Shown here: positions 34,019 to 36,838 of the stretch, piece after piece | Layout: the number at the start of each line of letters is the position of its first letter | Numbering within the stretch: position 1 is the first letter of the stretch | Assembly (NCBI GenBank): GCA_024274785.1 | Contig: JAJSAM010000076.1 | Span: 1-36,838, forward strand | Reading direction: 5' to 3' | Length of the DNA stretch: 36,838 bases | Source of the DNA: Planctomycetota bacterium | GTDB taxonomy: Bacteria > Planctomycetota > JAJSAM01 | Made by a program: the position numbers and the translations under genes | Notes under the pieces: model-generated | What the model saw: the letters and a program-made list of their open reading frames with translations, nothing else | Database searches by the model: none | What the model was told of the DNA's origin: nothing

Positions 34019-34295
34019 GGCGCACCTCCGCGACGACCTGCTCCTTCTCCGTGATGAAGATCGCGAAGTCGGGGCAGATCATTTCGCAGAGCTTGCAGAC
34101 GACGCAGTCCTTCTCCGAGAGCTTCATCGGGGGGTGGTACCCCTTCTTGTTGTAGGCGTGGTCGAGCTTCAGGACCTGCTCAGGACAGAATTCCACGCAG
34201 TATCCGCAGCCCTTGCAGCGTTCTCTCAAGATGTGGACATCGCCACGAGCGACCAGCTGCTGGTCGAGGTCGAGGGGCTTCCTCCAGAACTTCAT
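34011..34295 (-). CDS. korD: 2-oxoacid:ferredoxin oxidoreductase, delta (ferredoxin) subunit
   Basis: Ferredoxin-like subunit of 94 residues with two 4Fe-4S motifs: CKGCGYCVEFCP and CVVCKLCEMICP. It carries electrons from the TPP site to external ferredoxin or, here, probably to the Hdr proteins. It is the first gene of the operon; SD GAAGGAGA (34300-34307) precedes ATG 34295. Confidence 0.92.
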   Translation of the reverse strand: MKFWRKPLDLDQQLVARGDVHILRERCKGCGYCVEFCPEQVLKLDHAYNKKGYHPPMKLSEKDCVVCKLCEMICPDFAIFITEKEQVVAEVRHG

Positions 34296-34632
34296 CGCGT
34301 CTCCTTCGGGGCCGATTGCCCAACGAGCGGGAGTGGTGGGGAGACAGGTTCAGTGTCTATAGAATCCGGGCGGGGTCGGTTGACACCCCCATGTTGGCCG
34401 GGGGTTCATACCCGACCTTACGCTGTGCGGTTTCGCACCCTCCCGCGGACCGTTTCGGCGGGACACCCACCCACCACCCGATACGGGAAAGTACGTCTCG
34501 ACTGAGTCAATAACTCGGCCCCGCGAAAGTCAAGCCGGAAAGAGCGGTGACTCGATTCAATCCGAACAATTCTTCGTTCGAACCCGCTCTCCTTGACAGT
34601 GCGAGGGGTGAGTGCAAGACTTTCGCTCTCCC
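34296..34632. promoter_or_regulatory. Divergent control region between korD and the last gene
   Basis: 337 bp without a gene. Leftward, TATAGA (34356-34361 on the minus strand) could be a -10 box for the Kor-Hdr operon, giving a leader of about 55 nt, but no good -35 is seen. Rightward, TTGACA (34593-34598) lies 17 bp before AAGACT (34616-34621), which would put a start point close to ATG 34633. No clear operator or riboswitch is recognised. Confidence 0.45.
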
Positions 34633-36838
34633 ATGGCGACCAAAAGTAGCGGCGATATAGGCTCAGCGGCGGCCCGGAACCGGCGCATCATCTACATTCT
34701 CTGCGGATTGACCGTCGCCCTCAGCATCGTGGCCGTGCTCGTGCTCACCGCGGAATCCGATGCCCCGGTCGTCCCCCCCCAAACCGCGGGAAATCCCCCA
34801 GTCGGAAAGGGTGATTCCCCGCTCGGATCGGCCGGAGAGAATCGAACGAGAGACGAACCCGTCCATCCCACGGCGGTCTCCCCCGCCGCGAGTTCGAAGA
34901 TCGCGGAACTCAACAAGGCCCACGCGTTCTTCGACGAAGGGATCGTCCACCTCAAAGACTCGATGTTGAGCACCCCCGGCACCGCCGAAACCGAGGAGAA
35001 GAAGAAACTCGCCCTGGCGGCACTCCTCGCGGCCCGGGACGCCTATTTCGCCTACCTCGAGCGCTACCCCGAGGAGGAACCTGCTCTCGACAGCAGAATG
35101 ACCGACCTGAACCAGCAGATTTACTGGTGCCGGAAGGGCATGCGCGTGAGCAGCTTCCCCGCCACCGGGAGGGAGCAGGAATCGCGTCCGGAGAGCTCCC
35201 GCCCGGATGCCCCCCCGCGGGCGACGCCCCGGATCCGGCCGGAACCGACCTTCCGTCCGGAGGCGGCCGCCGCGAAGTTCAAGGCCGGAGCGGCGCGGGC
35301 GCTCAAGGAGGGGCGGCCCGACCGGATCATCGAACTCGGCGCTCCCCTCCTCGACGATCCGCGGATGGAAGGGCACCGGGACGAGATTCCCCGGGCCGTG
35401 GCCCTCGCGCGTGAGATGCAGGCCATTCTCACCGCGGCGGAGAAGGCCCTGATGCCGAAGGTGGGCGGCAGTATCACGCTGGCACTCCGCGACCGGACCA
35501 TCAGCGGACGGCTGCGGGCCGTGGACCAGGGGATCCTGATCCAGGGCGAGGACGGCGTTGAGACGATCCGGGTCAGCAGCCTCGCCGCGGGTGAGATCGC
35601 AGCTCTGGCCAGGGAGGCGGACGCGCTGGCGACGCCGGGAGCGCGGTTCGCGGCGGGGGCCTATTTCGCTCTGCGCGGTGACCGGGTCGAAGGAGCGCGG
35701 CAGTTGATTTTCGCCCGGGCCGGCGGCGAGGATGTCTCTGAATACTCCCACGTCATCGACCGGGTGCTCAGAGAGTCACCCGAGCTCCAGGCCCTCTCCG
35801 ACTGGGTGGACCTCGAGCCACAGCTCGACGAGCCGAGCCCCGAACTCCACGCCGCGCTCGACACCTTCAAGAGCACCCACCGCCAATCGGTCCTCTTCAA
35901 GGAACACCGCGAGGAGATCTTCAAGGCCCTCGGCGCGTCCGGGGAGACGCTTAAGTTCGAACTCGCCGATCTGTACCGCGTTCTCAAGCGGATCTCCGGC
36001 AAGTCCGTCAAGCTCTCGTACACCTTCGACGACGGCGACGAGTTCCTCGACTTCGGAAGCCAGGAGGGCTGGACCATCGCCGATGGGACGCTCACCGGAA
36101 CGAAGGGGCTGGCCTGGCTGGAGCGCTTCGACCTTCGGAGTGCGGACTTCCGTTTCATCCTGAAGTCCGCCGTCGAGATGAAGGCCGTGCTCTATGAAGG
36201 CGGGTGGGACCTGAAGGGTGGCCTGACCGTGAGCCTGAAGCCGGAGCCGACCGGCCTGGCGGTCAGCTTCTGGAACGGGAGGCGCAGACTGGGCCAGGAG
36301 GTCGTCCGCATGCCGAAGAGCGAGGTGGATGTCCACCTGAAGCTCAAGGGCGACAAGTTTCAGCTCGCCGTCAACCGCAAGGTGATCCTGAAGGGCGGAG
36401 GGGCCGAGCGTATCGAGTCGAAGCGGCCCCGGGTGCTCGTTCTCCAGGTAGTGAAGGAACCGGTCGAGTTCAACGAGATCGAGCTGAAGACCGAGCTCGA
36501 CATGGACTGGGCGAAGGCCGGGGGCACGCACTACGCCCACTGGATTCGCGACTACCACGTCACCGGGCCGTTCACTCTCTCGAAGTGGCAGGTGCAGATC
36601 GCCATCGAGCACCTGGAGTGGCCGGAGGTCGAGCCGTTCGATCCGGAGAGGCTCGCCGACAACGGCAAGAGGAGCTGGGTCTATGTCCGCCCGGACACCG
36701 GCCGCCTCGACCTGAACCGCATGAAGCCGAACGACCGGATCTTCGCTTACGCCGTGGTGAGAATCTGGTCGCCGGACCGCCGGACGGCGATTCTCGAGGT
36801 CTCCGCGGACGACGCCGCGCGGGCCTGGCTGAACGACG
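34633..36838 (+). CDS. Membrane-anchored large protein, 3' end outside the window
   Basis: Open for 735 codons with no stop before the window ends. A short cytoplasmic N-terminus is followed by one membrane helix (about 19-40), then a Pro/Ser-rich linker (about 42-85), a helical region, a second disordered Pro/Arg/Glu-rich linker (about 180-210), further helical regions, and from about residue 470 a beta-rich domain (FDDGDEFLDFGSQEGWTI) that resembles concanavalin-like or DUF1080-type domains. No catalytic motif is visible. The organisation suggests a periplasmic structural or carbohydrate-binding protein. A possible leaderless start is suggested by the promoter placement and the lack of an SD. 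Confidence 0.75.
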   Translation, partial: MATKSSGDIGSAAARNRRIIYILCGLTVALSIVAVLVLTAESDAPVVPPQTAGNPPVGKGDSPLGSAGENRTRDEPVHPTAVSPAASSKIAELNKAHAFFDEGIVHLKDSMLSTPGTAETEEKKKLALAALLAARDAYFAYLERYPEEEPALDSRMTDLNQQIYWCRKGMRVSSFPATGREQESRPESSRPDAPPRATPRIRPEPTFRPEAAAAKFKAGAARALKEGRPDRIIELGAPLLDDPRMEGHRDEIPRAVALAREMQAILTAAEKALMPKVGGSITLALRDRTISGRLRAVDQGILIQGEDGVETIRVSSLAAGEIAALAREADALATPGARFAAGAYFALRGDRVEGARQLIFARAGGEDVSEYSHVIDRVLRESPELQALSDWVDLEPQLDEPSPELHAALDTFKSTHRQSVLFKEHREEIFKALGASGETLKFELADLYRVLKRISGKSVKLSYTFDDGDEFLDFGSQEGWTIADGTLTGTKGLAWLERFDLRSADFRFILKSAVEMKAVLYEGGWDLKGGLTVSLKPEPTGLAVSFWNGRRRLGQEVVRMPKSEVDVHLKLKGDKFQLAVNRKVILKGGGAERIESKRPRVLVLQVVKEPVEFNEIELKTELDMDWAKAGGTHYAHWIRDYHVTGPFTLSKWQVQIAIEHLEWPEVEPFDPERLADNGKRSWVYVRPDTGRLDLNRMKPNDRIFAYAVVRIWSPDRRTAILEVSADDAARAWLND

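Noticed and set aside
34380..34385. TTGACA as a rightward -35 box
   Set aside because: No -10 sequence at suitable spacing and the nearest rightward gene starts 250 bp away with a better candidate closer to it.
34560..34600. tRNA-like T-loop GTTCGAAC
   Set aside because: The flanking bases do not form a T stem and no acceptor or anticodon arm can be built on either strand.

Overview
The window is GC-rich DNA from a Gram-negative bacterium that probably lives at least part of the time without oxygen. A phospholipid-trafficking (Mla-type) operon and several lipoproteins point to an outer membrane. A PEP-CTERM protein, a leucine-rich-repeat protein, a sialate O-acetylesterase, a sulfatase-like enzyme and many TPR proteins give a Planctomycetota-like or deep candidate-phylum flavour. 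No rRNA or marker gene is present, so the phylum is a guess.

Layout. 242-3886 (+): a four-gene Mla-type operon (STAS-permease, ATPase, MCE protein, auxiliary lipoprotein). 3983-5664 (+): a 55-residue zinc-knuckle protein too small for usual gene calling, a strong hairpin, then an LRR protein. 5771-9902: a TPR-GGDEF diguanylate cyclase (+), a NodB-type deacetylase lipoprotein (-) and a sialate O-acetylesterase (+). 10060-13274 (-): a YbbA/YbbP-like ABC exporter pair. 13783-22603: a very large membrane-anchored TPR protein (-), a second TPR protein (+), a PEP-CTERM protein (+), a sulfatase-like enzyme with a TPR tail (+) and a further TPR protein (-). 22811-26801: an XPF/ERCC4-type nuclease (+), a patatin-like lipoprotein whose nucleophile position is Gly (-) and an AspT/YidE-type transporter (+). 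27250-34295 (-): a tight operon korD-korA-korB-korC, an MvhD-HdrC-HdrB fusion, hdrA and a zinc-ribbon gene. 34633-end (+): a large membrane-anchored protein that runs off the window.

Most interesting result. Two consecutive genes of the Kor-Hdr operon each hold one in-frame UGA exactly where relatives have a redox or cluster cysteine. hdrA (27407-29848) has UGA at residue 204, in the second Cys position of its D-C-x-x-C motif. The MvhD-HdrCB fusion (29849-31402) has UGA at residue 34, where the paralogous MvhD domain at the end of HdrA in the same operon has Cys. Read as stops, each gene appears broken. Read as selenocysteine, both are intact and the operon closes up with 4-19 nt overlaps or zero gaps. 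A perfect 8-bp hairpin lies 14 nt after the hdrA UGA, where a bacterial SECIS is expected. The operon therefore looks like a selenium-dependent 2-oxoacid:ferredoxin oxidoreductase / heterodisulfide-reductase-like electron-transfer module.

Second theme. A family of about 160-bp intergenic elements with imperfect inverted termini sits at gene 3' ends (9901-10061, 13505-13668, 23525-23689 inverted, and a fragment at 7451-7516), three of the four in convergent gaps. The paired ends differ between copies but remain complementary within the two best copies. A separate repeat of about 40 bp occurs upstream of two unrelated genes (125-166 and 22685-22726).
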